A stretch of 60,484 nt of DNA from Verrucomicrobiota bacterium (GTDB taxonomy: Bacteria > Verrucomicrobiota > Verrucomicrobiia > Chthoniobacterales > SZAS-18), in NCBI GenBank assembly GCA_019241085.1, contig JAFAXH010000052.1:1-60484 (forward strand). The letters are read 5' to 3'. Each line of letters starts with the position of its first letter. The stretch's first letter is position 1. This document shows, in pieces, positions 25,139 to 33,484 of the stretch. The notes under the pieces are model-generated. The model worked only from the letters and a program-made list of their open reading frames with translations, did no database searches and was not told where the DNA came from. Position numbers and translations under genes: made by a program.

Positions 25139-26545
25139 TCAGCGCCCGCCGACGCGCAGCCGGACCAGATTGTGCGCCGGCACGGCGTTGAACAAATCGA
25201 ACCGGCCGGCGACGAGCAGACCATTTTCTTCGCCACCGGCAGCCGGCAGCGGCACGATGGCGTGAACGGTCGCCGGATCGTCTTCGTCTTCCACGTCGTC
25301 GGAGACGAAGTTGGCTGCGCCCGCGCCGGGATCGAAACTCGTGTCCCAACGGCCGTGGGCGTCGAGCCGCACGATGCCGCCGAGCGGCCGGTTGCGGATC
25401 GTGAGAAATTTTCCGCCGACGAGCAGGGCATCGCCGGTGGCGACGGGGACGAGCGTTTCCACGCTGCGACTGCCTGCGCCGGCCAATTCAGGATCGAACG
25501 TTGCATCAAGCCGGCCGTCGTTCTCCAACCGCGCCAGACCAGCGCGCGCCTGCCCGGCAAAATGCGTGAACTCGCCGCCCACGATCGGCTTGTTGCCGAC
25601 AGGCGACAGCGCGAGGCAGAGCACGGCGCCGTCCGCGCCCAAACCGGGATCAAACGCGAGGTCCAGCGTGCCATCCGCGGCGAGCCACGCGACGTGCGCC
25701 CGCGGCTGGCCGGCGACGGATTCAAAACGGCCGCCGATCAAGATTTTCCCGTCGGGCAACGGCAGGATCGCCGTGATCGCGCCGCCGGCAGGAATGGCCG
25801 GCGGGTGAAAGCCGGGCACCGCGGCGCCCGTCGCGGCGTCGAGGCAAAGCAGGTGCCCGGCGCCGTCGGCAAATTCGCCGCCGACCAGCACGCGCAGCGG
25901 GTGAGCGCTCATCTCGGCGTCCTTGTCCGCGGGCAGCAGCGCCAGCGCGCGCAGGCCATCCACGGGCGCGGGCGACGGACCGTGGATTTGGTCCGTCTCC
26001 GCGGTGGCGTCAGCGTGCCGGCGCGATCTTCCGCGCGTCGCCGGCGGTGCGGCGGTTAGCAGCGCGTTCGTGGCGTCGAAAGTTTCGTCGAGCGAGCCGT
26101 CGGCCCGCAAGCGCGCGAGCAGTCGGCGTGGCTTTTCCGCGAAGCGGCGAAACGCGCCCGCCACGAGACAACCGCCGTCGGGCAAGGGCAACAAGGCCAG
26201 GATCGGCTCCGTGCCCGGCCCGTCGCCGGGATCGAACGCCGCGTCGAGCCGGCCGTCGGGAAAAATCCGCGCGATCCGCCAGCGTTCCTGTCCGGCATAA
26301 GTCGTGAACCAGCCAGCGAGCAATACCTTGCCGCTGCCGTCGGCGGCGAGTGCGGCGCAATGGATGCGGTCGCCCGCGCCTTGACCGACGCGTTGCAAAA
26401 ACTCCGTGTCGATGCCGCCGTCGCGCACTGCGGCGGGCGCCTGCTGCGCGCGCGCAAAGTCCGCGCTCAGCGCGAGAATTTGCAGCCCAAGCGCGACGGC
26501 AAGCAACCGCCGCAGCAACAGTGTATCTCCGGCAAAAAAATGCAT
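25139..26545 (-). CDS. exported delta-60 repeat beta-propeller protein
   Basis: A 468-aa protein starting at ATG 26545 (MHFFAGDTLLLRRLLA), with a signal peptide to about residue 35 (FARAQQ). It then has about seven delta-60 repeats of the form I-x-A-x-L-P-L-P-D-G-K-I-L-I-G-G-x-F ... R-L-x-A-D-G-x-L-D-x-x-F-D; clear copies include ILALLPLPDGGCLVAGAF, ITAILPLPDGKILIGGRF and the LVGGKF block. Such repeats form extracellular beta-propellers of unknown ligand. The frame is open to 26635, but that part lies inside a palindromic repeat. The repeat ends only 6 nt before the start codon, so it occupies the 5' UTR. Confidence 0.85.
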   Translation of the reverse strand: MHFFAGDTLLLRRLLAVALGLQILALSADFARAQQAPAAVRDGGIDTEFLQRVGQGAGDRIHCAALAADGSGKVLLAGWFTTYAGQERWRIARIFPDGRLDAAFDPGDGPGTEPILALLPLPDGGCLVAGAFRRFAEKPRRLLARLRADGSLDETFDATNALLTAAPPATRGRSRRHADATAETDQIHGPSPAPVDGLRALALLPADKDAEMSAHPLRVLVGGEFADGAGHLLCLDAATGAAVPGFHPPAIPAGGAITAILPLPDGKILIGGRFESVAGQPRAHVAWLAADGTLDLAFDPGLGADGAVLCLALSPVGNKPIVGGEFTHFAGQARAGLARLENDGRLDATFDPELAGAGSRSVETLVPVATGDALLVGGKFLTIRNRPLGGIVRLDAHGRWDTSFDPGAGAANFVSDDVEDEDDPATVHAIVPLPAAGGEENGLLVAGRFDLFNAVPAHNLVRLRVGGR

Positions 26546-26551
26546 GGCGTG

Positions 26552-26665
26552 GGTGGATCGCGCGCTCCGTCGCGCGATGATTTGGCGCGGCAGCGCCCAA
26601 TAATTTTCAGGGAAGTTAGGCAGCTTGCGCTGCAAATCATCGCGCGACGGAGCGCGCGATCCACC
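26552..26665. repeat. nested palindromic repeat, family 2 copy A
   Basis: The 32-nt arms at 26552-26583 and 26634-26665 are perfect inverse complements; each starts or ends in GGTGGATCGCGCGCTCCGTC or its inverse. Each arm also folds on itself (ATCGCGCG-CTCCGT-CGCGCGAT). It fills the space between the methyltransferase-MTHFR gene and the delta-60 gene. A second copy lies at 53688-53798, also just upstream of a minus-strand start codon. Confidence 0.85.
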
Positions 26666-26672
26666 TGATTTA

Positions 26673-28556
26673 TTACTTGGAAATTCCGCGCACGAATTGC
26701 GCCAAGGCGACCGTCGTCTCGTAGGTCAAAAACGGCGTGATGAGATAGACGCCGGGGAAATGATCGAGCGCGGCGCGGCAGACGTCCTTGGCGATTTCCA
26801 CACCTTCGTTGCGGCCGTCGATTCCTTCGCGGCCAGCCATGCGGGCGCGCACGTCGTCGGGGATTAAAATGCCGGGCACCTCGTTGTGCAAAAACTCGGC
26901 TTGACGTCCGTTGAGCAGCGGCCAGATGCCGAGAAAAATCGGCACGTTCAAATGCGCCGTGCGCGCGGCGACGATCTTGGCCTGCGCCGGATCGAAGATC
27001 GGCTGCGTCATGACGTAGCGCGCGCCGGCGGCGACCTTGCGCTCCAGCCGCGCGACCTGCGCGTCGAGATGTTTCGCGTTCGGATTGAACGTGCAGCCGA
27101 TGACGAAGCGCGTCGGATTTTTGATCGTCTTGCCGACGTGGTTGAAACCTTCGTTGAGCCGCGCGGCGATGCTCATCAACTGCACGCTGGTCACGTCATA
27201 GACCGACTTCGCGCCGGGATGGTCGCCGACCTTCGCGGGGTCGCCGGTGAGCGGCAAGACGTGGCGGATGCCGAGCGCGGCGAGGCCGAGCAATTCGCTT
27301 TGCAAGCCGAGCAAGTTGCGGTCGCGGCAGCTCAGGTGCAGCAGCGGCGTGATGCCAAAGCGATGCTTCAACATCGCGCCCGCGGCGAGGTTGGAAACGC
27401 GCAGGATGGCGAGCGAATTATCCGCCAGCGTGATGGCGTCGCTGCCCGCGGCGGTGAGGGCTTGCGCGCCGGCGAAAAATTTCTCCAGATCGAGCGTCTT
27501 CGGCGGATCGAGTTCGGTGATGATGACCGTCTTGCCGGCGGCGATTTTGTCGAGAATGCTTTCTTCTTCGGAGGAAGTTGAGAGATTCAGCGGAGGCGGA
27601 GGCGTGATCGCAATCGCCGGGCGCATCGGGCCAATTTCCGGCAGCGGCGGGATGGGCTTGAGCACCGGCTTGCGGACCACCGGCGCGAGGTCGGCAATCG
27701 CGGCGCTCATCGCGGCGATTTGCGCGGGCGTGGTGCCGCAGCAGCCGCCGACGAGCCGCGCGCCGGCGGCGACGAGTTCGCGCGCGGCGTGGGCGAAATA
27801 ATCGGGCGCGGTCGGATAAAGAAACCGGCCCTCGACGTAGCGCGGATAGCCGGCATTCGGAAAGGCGGAAAGGAGTTCGCCCGGCTCGACCGGCACGTGC
27901 TCGAGCAGGCGCAGCATCGCGTTCGGACCGTTGAGGCAATTGACGCCGACGATGTCCGCGCCCGCCGCGCGCAACCGCGCAAAGGCGTCGGTGATCGTCA
28001 CGCCGCTCGGCAGCCGGCCTTCCTCCGCGCAGGCCAGCGAGCAGACGACGGGGCAATGGTGCAGCGACTGTTTGATTTCCAGCGCGAGCAGCAATTCGTC
28101 GAGATCGAGAAAGGTCTCGAGCATGATGAGGTCCACGCCGCCGTCGAGCAACGCGCCGAGTTGCTCGCGGAACGCCGCCGCGCGGTCGAGGCCGAGTTCG
28201 CGCGCCTGCTCTTCGCTCAGGCCGGTCGGGCCGACGCTGCCGGCGACGTAGGCGTTGCGGCCGCGCGCGGCGTCGCGCGCGAGTTGCGCGGCGGTCCAGT
28301 TCAGCTCGTTGACTTTGTTTTCGAGCCGGTGCCGCGAGAGGCGCGCGGCGTTGGCGCCGAAGGTGTTGGTTTCAATGAGCCGCGCGCCGGCGTCGAGATA
28401 GTCGCGGTGAATTTTGGCGACAAGGTCCGGCGCGGAGAGGCAAAATTCTTCGAGGCAACGCTCGTCGCCGCCGAGGCCGGCCGCGTCCATGAGCAAGGTG
28501 CCCATCGCGCCGTCGCCGCAGAGGACGCGGGTGGAAAGTTCGTCGAGCAGGTCCAT
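26673..28556 (-). CDS. homocysteine S-methyltransferase / 5,10-methylene-THF reductase fusion
   Basis: A 627-aa two-domain enzyme like YitJ. Residues 1-300 are a homocysteine methyltransferase barrel: GDGAMGTLL near the start, ETNTFGAN, and the zinc cysteines in VNCLNG and GGCCGT. After a Pro-rich linker (about 305-340), the C-terminal 290 residues are an FAD-binding MetF domain (ITELDPPKT, LTGDPAKVGDHPGAKSVYDV, GARYVMTQPIFD). It would make 5-methyl-THF and methylate homocysteine to methionine. I prefer the ATG at 28556 (MDLLDELSTRVLCGDGAMG) as matching the family; a TTG at 28592 is possible. It lies 48 bp below the O-acetyltransferase gene, an unrelated neighbour. I see no SAM riboswitch. 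Confidence 0.9.
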   Translation of the reverse strand: MDLLDELSTRVLCGDGAMGTLLMDAAGLGGDERCLEEFCLSAPDLVAKIHRDYLDAGARLIETNTFGANAARLSRHRLENKVNELNWTAAQLARDAARGRNAYVAGSVGPTGLSEEQARELGLDRAAAFREQLGALLDGGVDLIMLETFLDLDELLLALEIKQSLHHCPVVCSLACAEEGRLPSGVTITDAFARLRAAGADIVGVNCLNGPNAMLRLLEHVPVEPGELLSAFPNAGYPRYVEGRFLYPTAPDYFAHAARELVAAGARLVGGCCGTTPAQIAAMSAAIADLAPVVRKPVLKPIPPLPEIGPMRPAIAITPPPPLNLSTSSEEESILDKIAAGKTVIITELDPPKTLDLEKFFAGAQALTAAGSDAITLADNSLAILRVSNLAAGAMLKHRFGITPLLHLSCRDRNLLGLQSELLGLAALGIRHVLPLTGDPAKVGDHPGAKSVYDVTSVQLMSIAARLNEGFNHVGKTIKNPTRFVIGCTFNPNAKHLDAQVARLERKVAAGARYVMTQPIFDPAQAKIVAARTAHLNVPIFLGIWPLLNGRQAEFLHNEVPGILIPDDVRARMAGREGIDGRNEGVEIAKDVCRAALDHFPGVYLITPFLTYETTVALAQFVRGISK

Positions 28557-28604
28557 CAATTTTTGAAGCGAAAATTCGTTTGCTTGCGCCAAGCCCGGCC
28601 GCCC

Positions 28605-29831
28605 TCAGGGATCAGCGAGAAATCGGTCATTACTTTCGCACAAACCGCCGGGGTGAACGACAAAGAGGTCGAGCAGATTTCGCTCAACGATTTCTTCGAT
28701 CACAATGTCGGGGTGGAACTGGTCGATGGCCGAGCGCAAAGTCGCGGGATCATCATGATGGGTTTGAGGCAGCCGGGCGAGAAAGAGCGATTCGGCGGTT
28801 TGCTCGGCCAGTGGCGCGAGCATTTGCACATAAAAAGAATCGCGCAGGACGAGAACGCGAAGCGATGCGCCGGGGTCACGGACAAAGTGGCGAAAATCGG
28901 TCTGCCAAGTGTCGAGTCCAGTGAGATTCCACGGCGCGGCGTGGAAGTGCGGGTCCGTCGGAGTCAGCGTGACGACGTGCTCGCGCAAGATGTCGCTCAA
29001 TCCGAGCAGGTCCGCCAGATCGCCGCCGGGCCGGATGGCGACACTGGCTGTGACCGCGAGCGGCGGAGGAAAATGGGCCTCGGGAAAAATGTTCGCGAGG
29101 CGCTGCTGAATGATCGTGTGCGCGACTTGCGCGCCGAGTCCGTTCCAGTGTGTGTCGGTGCGTAAATAGAGGCGGTTTGTCGCGCGCGCCGCGCGCAGGA
29201 CGGGGCGAAGATCGGGCACTTCCAACGTGGAACCACTGGCGTGCAGATAGTCCATGAATTGGTCGAGCGCCGTGTCGGGATGAATCTTCCGCACCCAGGC
29301 CGGCAGGTAATCGGGATAGATCGTCTGTTTGTCCGGCGCGACGACGAAGAGATAACGCACGCCGCGGCGGGCAAACCAGTCGCGCCGAATTTCCAAGGTC
29401 TCGCGCAGAACCTGCAAAAATTCCGGCTGCAACTGGGAGAGTCCGCGATAATTGTCCAAGTCGGAGCCGTAATCGTAATACAGCCAGCCGGCGCGACCCA
29501 CGACGACCTGGCGATTGGAGGACTGGCCGAAAAGCTCCAACTGCAAGTAACTGTGGGCGGTCACGAGTTGATCGCGGGAAAAGAAATGGTCGTTGAACCA
29601 AGCTTCAAACTTGCCGGAGAACGCGGTCAGCGCCGGCAAGTCACGCGGCACTGCGGGCAGCGGGGCCAGCGTGCGTTTTTCCGTGGCGGAAACTGTGCGT
29701 CGGGCAGCCGGACCGAGAAACGTGACCAGCGGCACAAGAAAAAGCGCCGCGAGAAAAATGCCGACCAGCAAGACGGCTGGGAGCTTCCCCACACGCGGAG
29801 GTGGCAAAGCGTGAGCAACTGGAGGCGGCAT
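28605..29831 (-). CDS. AlgX/AlgJ-like SGNH O-acetyltransferase
   Basis: A 408-aa protein with one N-terminal membrane helix (17-39), then a periplasmic domain. D226-T-H228-W-N matches the catalytic Asp-His pair of alginate O-acetylation enzymes and R330-D-S332-F-Y the nucleophile block (usually GDSF, here RDSF). VGRAGWLYY and FVVAPDKQTIYPDYLP are further family landmarks. It would transfer acetyl groups received through the neighbouring MBOAT protein onto an exported polysaccharide. AGGAA precedes the ATG at 29831 with suitable spacing, and only 10 bp separate it from the MBOAT gene. The polysaccharide itself is unknown; no alginate polymerase is nearby. Confidence 0.88.
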   Translation of the reverse strand: MPPPVAHALPPPRVGKLPAVLLVGIFLAALFLVPLVTFLGPAARRTVSATEKRTLAPLPAVPRDLPALTAFSGKFEAWFNDHFFSRDQLVTAHSYLQLELFGQSSNRQVVVGRAGWLYYDYGSDLDNYRGLSQLQPEFLQVLRETLEIRRDWFARRGVRYLFVVAPDKQTIYPDYLPAWVRKIHPDTALDQFMDYLHASGSTLEVPDLRPVLRAARATNRLYLRTDTHWNGLGAQVAHTIIQQRLANIFPEAHFPPPLAVTASVAIRPGGDLADLLGLSDILREHVVTLTPTDPHFHAAPWNLTGLDTWQTDFRHFVRDPGASLRVLVLRDSFYVQMLAPLAEQTAESLFLARLPQTHHDDPATLRSAIDQFHPDIVIEEIVERNLLDLFVVHPGGLCESNDRFLADP

Positions 29832-29841
29832 GGTTTCCTGA

Positions 29842-31356
29842 TTAAAAACGGAAGTAAATAAATGGGTTATAAACGCCCGAGGCGAGGCTGAGCACGCTGG
29901 CCGCGAAGACCGCCAGCAATGCCATGGAGTCGCCAAGCAGGAGCGCGTTTTGCAACCACGCCCGCGCCCAAACCGTGGACGGCGCGGCACCGGCGGCGGA
30001 GAAGATTCTTTCGCGCCAGCGTTGCAGCCAGCTCAGCGTCGGCATGCAGCAGATCGCGCCGAGCACAAGGGTGAAGATCAACGCCGGATCGAGCAGACTG
30101 GCGAGATCGTTGCGTAAGCCGGCCTGGACCGTCGCCGCGCTGCCACCGCCCAGCACGCGCAGGTAGGCCAGCGCGCCGACGAGGGATTCTTCTCGAAAAA
30201 ATACCCAGCCGACCATGACCACCAGCAGCGTGTAGCCGTGCGTCAAAATTGCCGGCAACCGCGGCGCGAACTTTGTTTCCCACCGCACGAGCCGCTCGCC
30301 GATGAGAAAGCCGCCGTGCCACAAGCCCCAGACGACAAAGGACCAACTCGCGCCGTGCCAGAGGCCGCAAAAAAAGAAGACGGCGAGCAGGTTAAAAAGC
30401 GTGCGCGTCCGGCCGTGGCGATTGCCGCCGAGCGGGATGTAGAGGTAATCGCGGAACCAGCTTGAAAGCGAGATGTGCCAGCGCCGCCAGAACTCGCCCA
30501 GCGAGCGCGAGATGTAGGGATAATTGAAATTTTCCAGGAACCGGAAACCGAAGAGCCGACCCAGGCCAATGGCCATGTCGGAATAACCGGAGAAATCGAA
30601 GTAAATCTGGAGCGTGTAACAAAGGATGCCCAGCCACGCAACCGAGCCGGTGAGCGCCGTGTGGTGGTCCAGCGCGAAAATCGTGTTGGCCGCCTGCCCG
30701 AGCGGATTGGCGAGGAGCACTTTCTTGCCCAAGCCGAGAATGAACCGGCGCACGCCTTCCGCAAAGCCGTCCAGCGTGACGCGCCGCGGCTGGGTGATCT
30801 GGTCGGCGACATCGCTGTAGCGCACGACCGGACCGGCGACGAGCTGGGGGAAAAGCGAGATGTAAAGGCCGAGGTCGAGCGGATTGCGTTGAGCGGCGAC
30901 TTTGCCGCGATGGATGTCGAGCAGGTAGGAGAGGGCGTGAAAGGTGAAAAAGGAAATGCCGACGGGCAGATGCACCGGGGCAAGGTGCAGCGCCGGCGCC
31001 GCGCCGAAACCGAGCAGCCGGAAGACGCTGGCCCAGAGCGCGGAGAGGTTGTCCGCCAGAAAATTGGCGTATTTGAAATAGCACAGCAGCGCGAGGTTGG
31101 CGGCGACACCGAACCAGAGCAGCGGCCGCTCGGCCGGCCGGCCACGGTGGTCTTCGAGCAGCACCGCAACGAAGTAATTCAAGACGATGGAGGCGAGCAT
31201 CACGAGCACGTAGGCCGCCTCGCCCCAAGCGTAAAAAAGCAGGCTGACGCAGAGTAAAAAGACGTTGCGCAGCCATCTCGCGCGCGGCAATGCGTAGTAA
31301 ATTCCCAGCGTCCCCGGCAGAAAGAGGAAGAGGAAGAGAACAGAGCTGAAAACCAT
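29842..31356 (-). CDS. MBOAT-family membrane O-acyltransferase (AlgI-like)
   Basis: A 504-aa polytopic protein with about 11 membrane segments. Signature blocks are LPVGISFFTFHALSYLLDI, FPQLVAGPVVRY, YFDFSGYSDMAIGLG, FWRRWHISLSSWFRDYLYIP and GLWHGASWSFVVWG with the conserved His near 332. AlgI-type proteins pass acetyl groups across the inner membrane to periplasmic acetyltransferases, and the next gene supplies one, so the pair forms a compact polysaccharide O-acetylation module. It starts at ATG 31356, 74 bp after the oppC-like gene. Confidence 0.93.
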   Translation of the reverse strand: MVFSSVLFLFLFLPGTLGIYYALPRARWLRNVFLLCVSLLFYAWGEAAYVLVMLASIVLNYFVAVLLEDHRGRPAERPLLWFGVAANLALLCYFKYANFLADNLSALWASVFRLLGFGAAPALHLAPVHLPVGISFFTFHALSYLLDIHRGKVAAQRNPLDLGLYISLFPQLVAGPVVRYSDVADQITQPRRVTLDGFAEGVRRFILGLGKKVLLANPLGQAANTIFALDHHTALTGSVAWLGILCYTLQIYFDFSGYSDMAIGLGRLFGFRFLENFNYPYISRSLGEFWRRWHISLSSWFRDYLYIPLGGNRHGRTRTLFNLLAVFFFCGLWHGASWSFVVWGLWHGGFLIGERLVRWETKFAPRLPAILTHGYTLLVVMVGWVFFREESLVGALAYLRVLGGGSAATVQAGLRNDLASLLDPALIFTLVLGAICCMPTLSWLQRWRERIFSAAGAAPSTVWARAWLQNALLLGDSMALLAVFAASVLSLASGVYNPFIYFRF

Positions 31357-31430
31357 GCCGTGACCCTGGGATGCGTGCTCGCTGCGCGGACGAGAAATTT
31401 ACTGATTTTCGGCGCAGGGCTGGGGAGTAT

Positions 31431-32408
31431 CTATTTTCTGCTCCGTGGGTCAAGCACATCGCGCAGACCGTCGCCGAGGAAATTCAGCGCGAGCAAGGTC
31501 AGCGACATCACGGCGGCGGGAAAAACGAGCAGCCACCAATGGCTGCGGATCGGGTTGATCGCGCTGGCGCCGTCGGCGAGCAGCGTGCCCCAGCTCGCCT
31601 GGCTCGGATCGACGCCGAGGCCGAGGAAGGAAAGGAACGATTCGTCGAGCACGACGGCGGGAATGGTGAGCGTGAGATAAACCGCGATGAGGCCGGAGAG
31701 ATTCGGCAGCAGGTGGCGGGTGAGAATTTTGAAATGCGTCTGCCCCAGCGAACGCGCCGCCGTGATGAACTGCAAATTTTTCAAAACCAACACTTGTCCG
31801 CGCACGATGCGCGCCATCGTCAGCCACTCGATGAGGCCGAGCGTGAGGATGAGGATGAGCGTCTTTGTGTAAGCCGGCAGCTCGCGCAAAAAGCTCCAGC
31901 GGGAACCCACGAAGTGCGCGCCGAGCCATTGGCGAAACGGACCTTCGACGACGGTGACCAGGATCAGGATGAAGATGAGGCGCGGGATGGCGTAGAGCAC
32001 ATCGACGAGGCGCATCATCACCGCATCCGCGCGTCCGCCGAGATAGCCGGAGATGAGACCGTAGCTCGTGCCGACAAACAGCGCGACCAACGCGCCGCTG
32101 AGGCCGACGAGGAGCGAGATGCGCGCGCCAATGAAGACGCGGTAGAGCAGATCGCGCCCATTGAGATCGGTGCCGAGCAGATGGCCGTGCGCGAGCGGCG
32201 GCAGGAACTGCTCGGCGTTGTCACGGCTCGGCTCGCCGACACCAGTGGGGAGCAGGCTCGGGCCGAAGAGCGCGAGCAAGCCGACGAGGCCCAGCACGAC
32301 GAGCGAAAAAACGACAGCCGGGCGGCGCAGCAACACCGCCGTGGCCGACGGCGTTGCACGCGCGGCGGCGCTCACGTTTTCCTTGGGACTCGATGCCGTT
32401 GCCGTCAT
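31431..32408 (-). CDS. OppC-like peptide/nickel ABC transporter permease
   Basis: A 325-aa permease of the dipeptide/oligopeptide/nickel class. The N-terminal TM helix (VVFSLVVLGLVGLLALFG) is followed by HLLGTDLNGRDLLYRVFIGAR, the characteristic OppC lead, and LDESFLSFLGLGVDPSQASW, the EAA-loop region that contacts the ATPase. Start ATG 32408 (MTATASSPKENVS); longer frames upstream overlap the partner gene and are not real. Its partner OppB ends 17 bp before it. No substrate-binding protein or ATPase lies within the window next to the pair. Confidence 0.9.
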   Translation of the reverse strand: MTATASSPKENVSAAARATPSATAVLLRRPAVVFSLVVLGLVGLLALFGPSLLPTGVGEPSRDNAEQFLPPLAHGHLLGTDLNGRDLLYRVFIGARISLLVGLSGALVALFVGTSYGLISGYLGGRADAVMMRLVDVLYAIPRLIFILILVTVVEGPFRQWLGAHFVGSRWSFLRELPAYTKTLILILTLGLIEWLTMARIVRGQVLVLKNLQFITAARSLGQTHFKILTRHLLPNLSGLIAVYLTLTIPAVVLDESFLSFLGLGVDPSQASWGTLLADGASAINPIRSHWWLLVFPAAVMSLTLLALNFLGDGLRDVLDPRSRK

Positions 32409-32425
32409 GCGCGCTTTTGCTTGGC

Positions 32426-33343
32426 TCAATACAGCTTCACCCGGGGATCGAGCAGCGTGTAGGCGAGATCGACGAGCAGATTCATCACGCCGAGCAGCGC
32501 GCAATACACGATGACCACGCCGCCGATGAGAAAGGCGTCGCGGTTGAGGATCGAGTTCACAAAAAAACCGCCCATGCCGGGAATATTGAAGATCGCCTCG
32601 ACGACAATCGAGCCAGTGAGAAGATTCGCCGCCAGCGGACCGAGAAACGAGACTACCGGCAGGATCGCCACTTTCAGCGCGTGGCTGTAAACGACGCGCG
32701 TTTCCGACAGGCCGCGCGCCCGCGCCGTGCGGATGAAATCCTGCGCGAGCACCTCCAGCATCGACGAGCGCATGAGCCGGGCGATGTAGGCGACATACGG
32801 CGCGGCGAGCACCAGCGACGGCAGGATCAGCGACCGCCAATTCCCCCACCCGCCGACCGGAAACACCGGCCAGAGCACGGCGAAGACGAGGATCAACAGC
32901 GGCCCGGTGACAAAGGCCGGCACGCTGATCGCCAGCAGTGCTGCGAACATTGCGCCGGCGTCGAACGCCGTGTCGCGCCGCACCGCCGCGAACGTGCCGA
33001 GCCACACGCCGGCCGTCGCCGCGAGCAGGAACGCCGTGCCGCCCAGCAAACCGGAAACCGGCAGTGTCTGGCCGATGATTTCGTTGACCGAACGGCTCAG
33101 ATATTTCGTTGATTCGCGCAGGTCGCCGTGGAGCAAGTCCCAGAGGTAATCGCGATATTGCACGAACAGCGGCGCGTCGAGCCGATGTTTTTTCAGCAAT
33201 TGTTTTTCGATGGCCGGCGGGATTTTGCGGTCGCGGTCAAACGGCCCGCCGGGCAGCAGGCGCATCATGAAAAACGTGATGGTCACCACGCAAAACAGCA
33301 CCAGCCCGAGGGCGAGGAGCCGGCGAAGGATAAAGGCGGGCAT
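32426..33343 (-). CDS. OppB-like peptide/nickel ABC transporter permease
   Basis: A 305-aa permease. The start MPAFILRRLLALGLVLFCVV followed by ITFFMMRLLPGGPFD is the canonical DppB/OppB N-terminus; later blocks are ARARGLSETRVVYSHALKVA (EAA loop) and TGSIVVEAIFNIPGMGGFFV. With OppC it would form the membrane channel of a peptide-type importer. ATG start at 33343, 141 bp downstream of the glycosyltransferase gene, in a spacer carrying two hairpin repeats. Confidence 0.92.
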   Translation of the reverse strand: MPAFILRRLLALGLVLFCVVTITFFMMRLLPGGPFDRDRKIPPAIEKQLLKKHRLDAPLFVQYRDYLWDLLHGDLRESTKYLSRSVNEIIGQTLPVSGLLGGTAFLLAATAGVWLGTFAAVRRDTAFDAGAMFAALLAISVPAFVTGPLLILVFAVLWPVFPVGGWGNWRSLILPSLVLAAPYVAYIARLMRSSMLEVLAQDFIRTARARGLSETRVVYSHALKVAILPVVSFLGPLAANLLTGSIVVEAIFNIPGMGGFFVNSILNRDAFLIGGVVIVYCALLGVMNLLVDLAYTLLDPRVKLY

Positions 33344-33407
33344 GGCGGGTCGGTGAGTATGCTGATGCGGCAAAGCTCCCGCCAGCGGAAGTTTATTTCG
33401 TCCAGGT

Positions 33408-33474
33408 AGGGACGTTTCGCCGAAACGTCCCAAGAATTAAAAACAAGATCAGGGACGGCTCGGCGAGCCATCCC
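33408..33474. repeat. pair of palindromic hairpin repeats
   Basis: GGGACGTTTCG at 33408-33418 is followed after one base by its inverse CGAAACGTCCC (to 33430). A second hairpin, AGGGACGGCTCG with CGAGCCATCCCT (33450-33474), pairs with one mismatch. Neither is followed by a T-tract. They lie in the spacer between the glycosyltransferase and oppB genes and look like two short members of the intergenic palindrome set of this genome. Confidence 0.75.
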
Positions 33475-33484
33475 TGCCTTCGTT

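Noticed and set aside
28593-28620. SAM riboswitch before the methionine-synthesis gene
   Set aside because: The gap to the upstream coding sequence is under 50 bp, too short for a SAM riboswitch, and no aptamer-like pairing is visible.
33408-33474. Rho-independent terminators
   Set aside because: The hairpins are strong but no T-rich run follows on either strand; they fit better as palindromic repeats.
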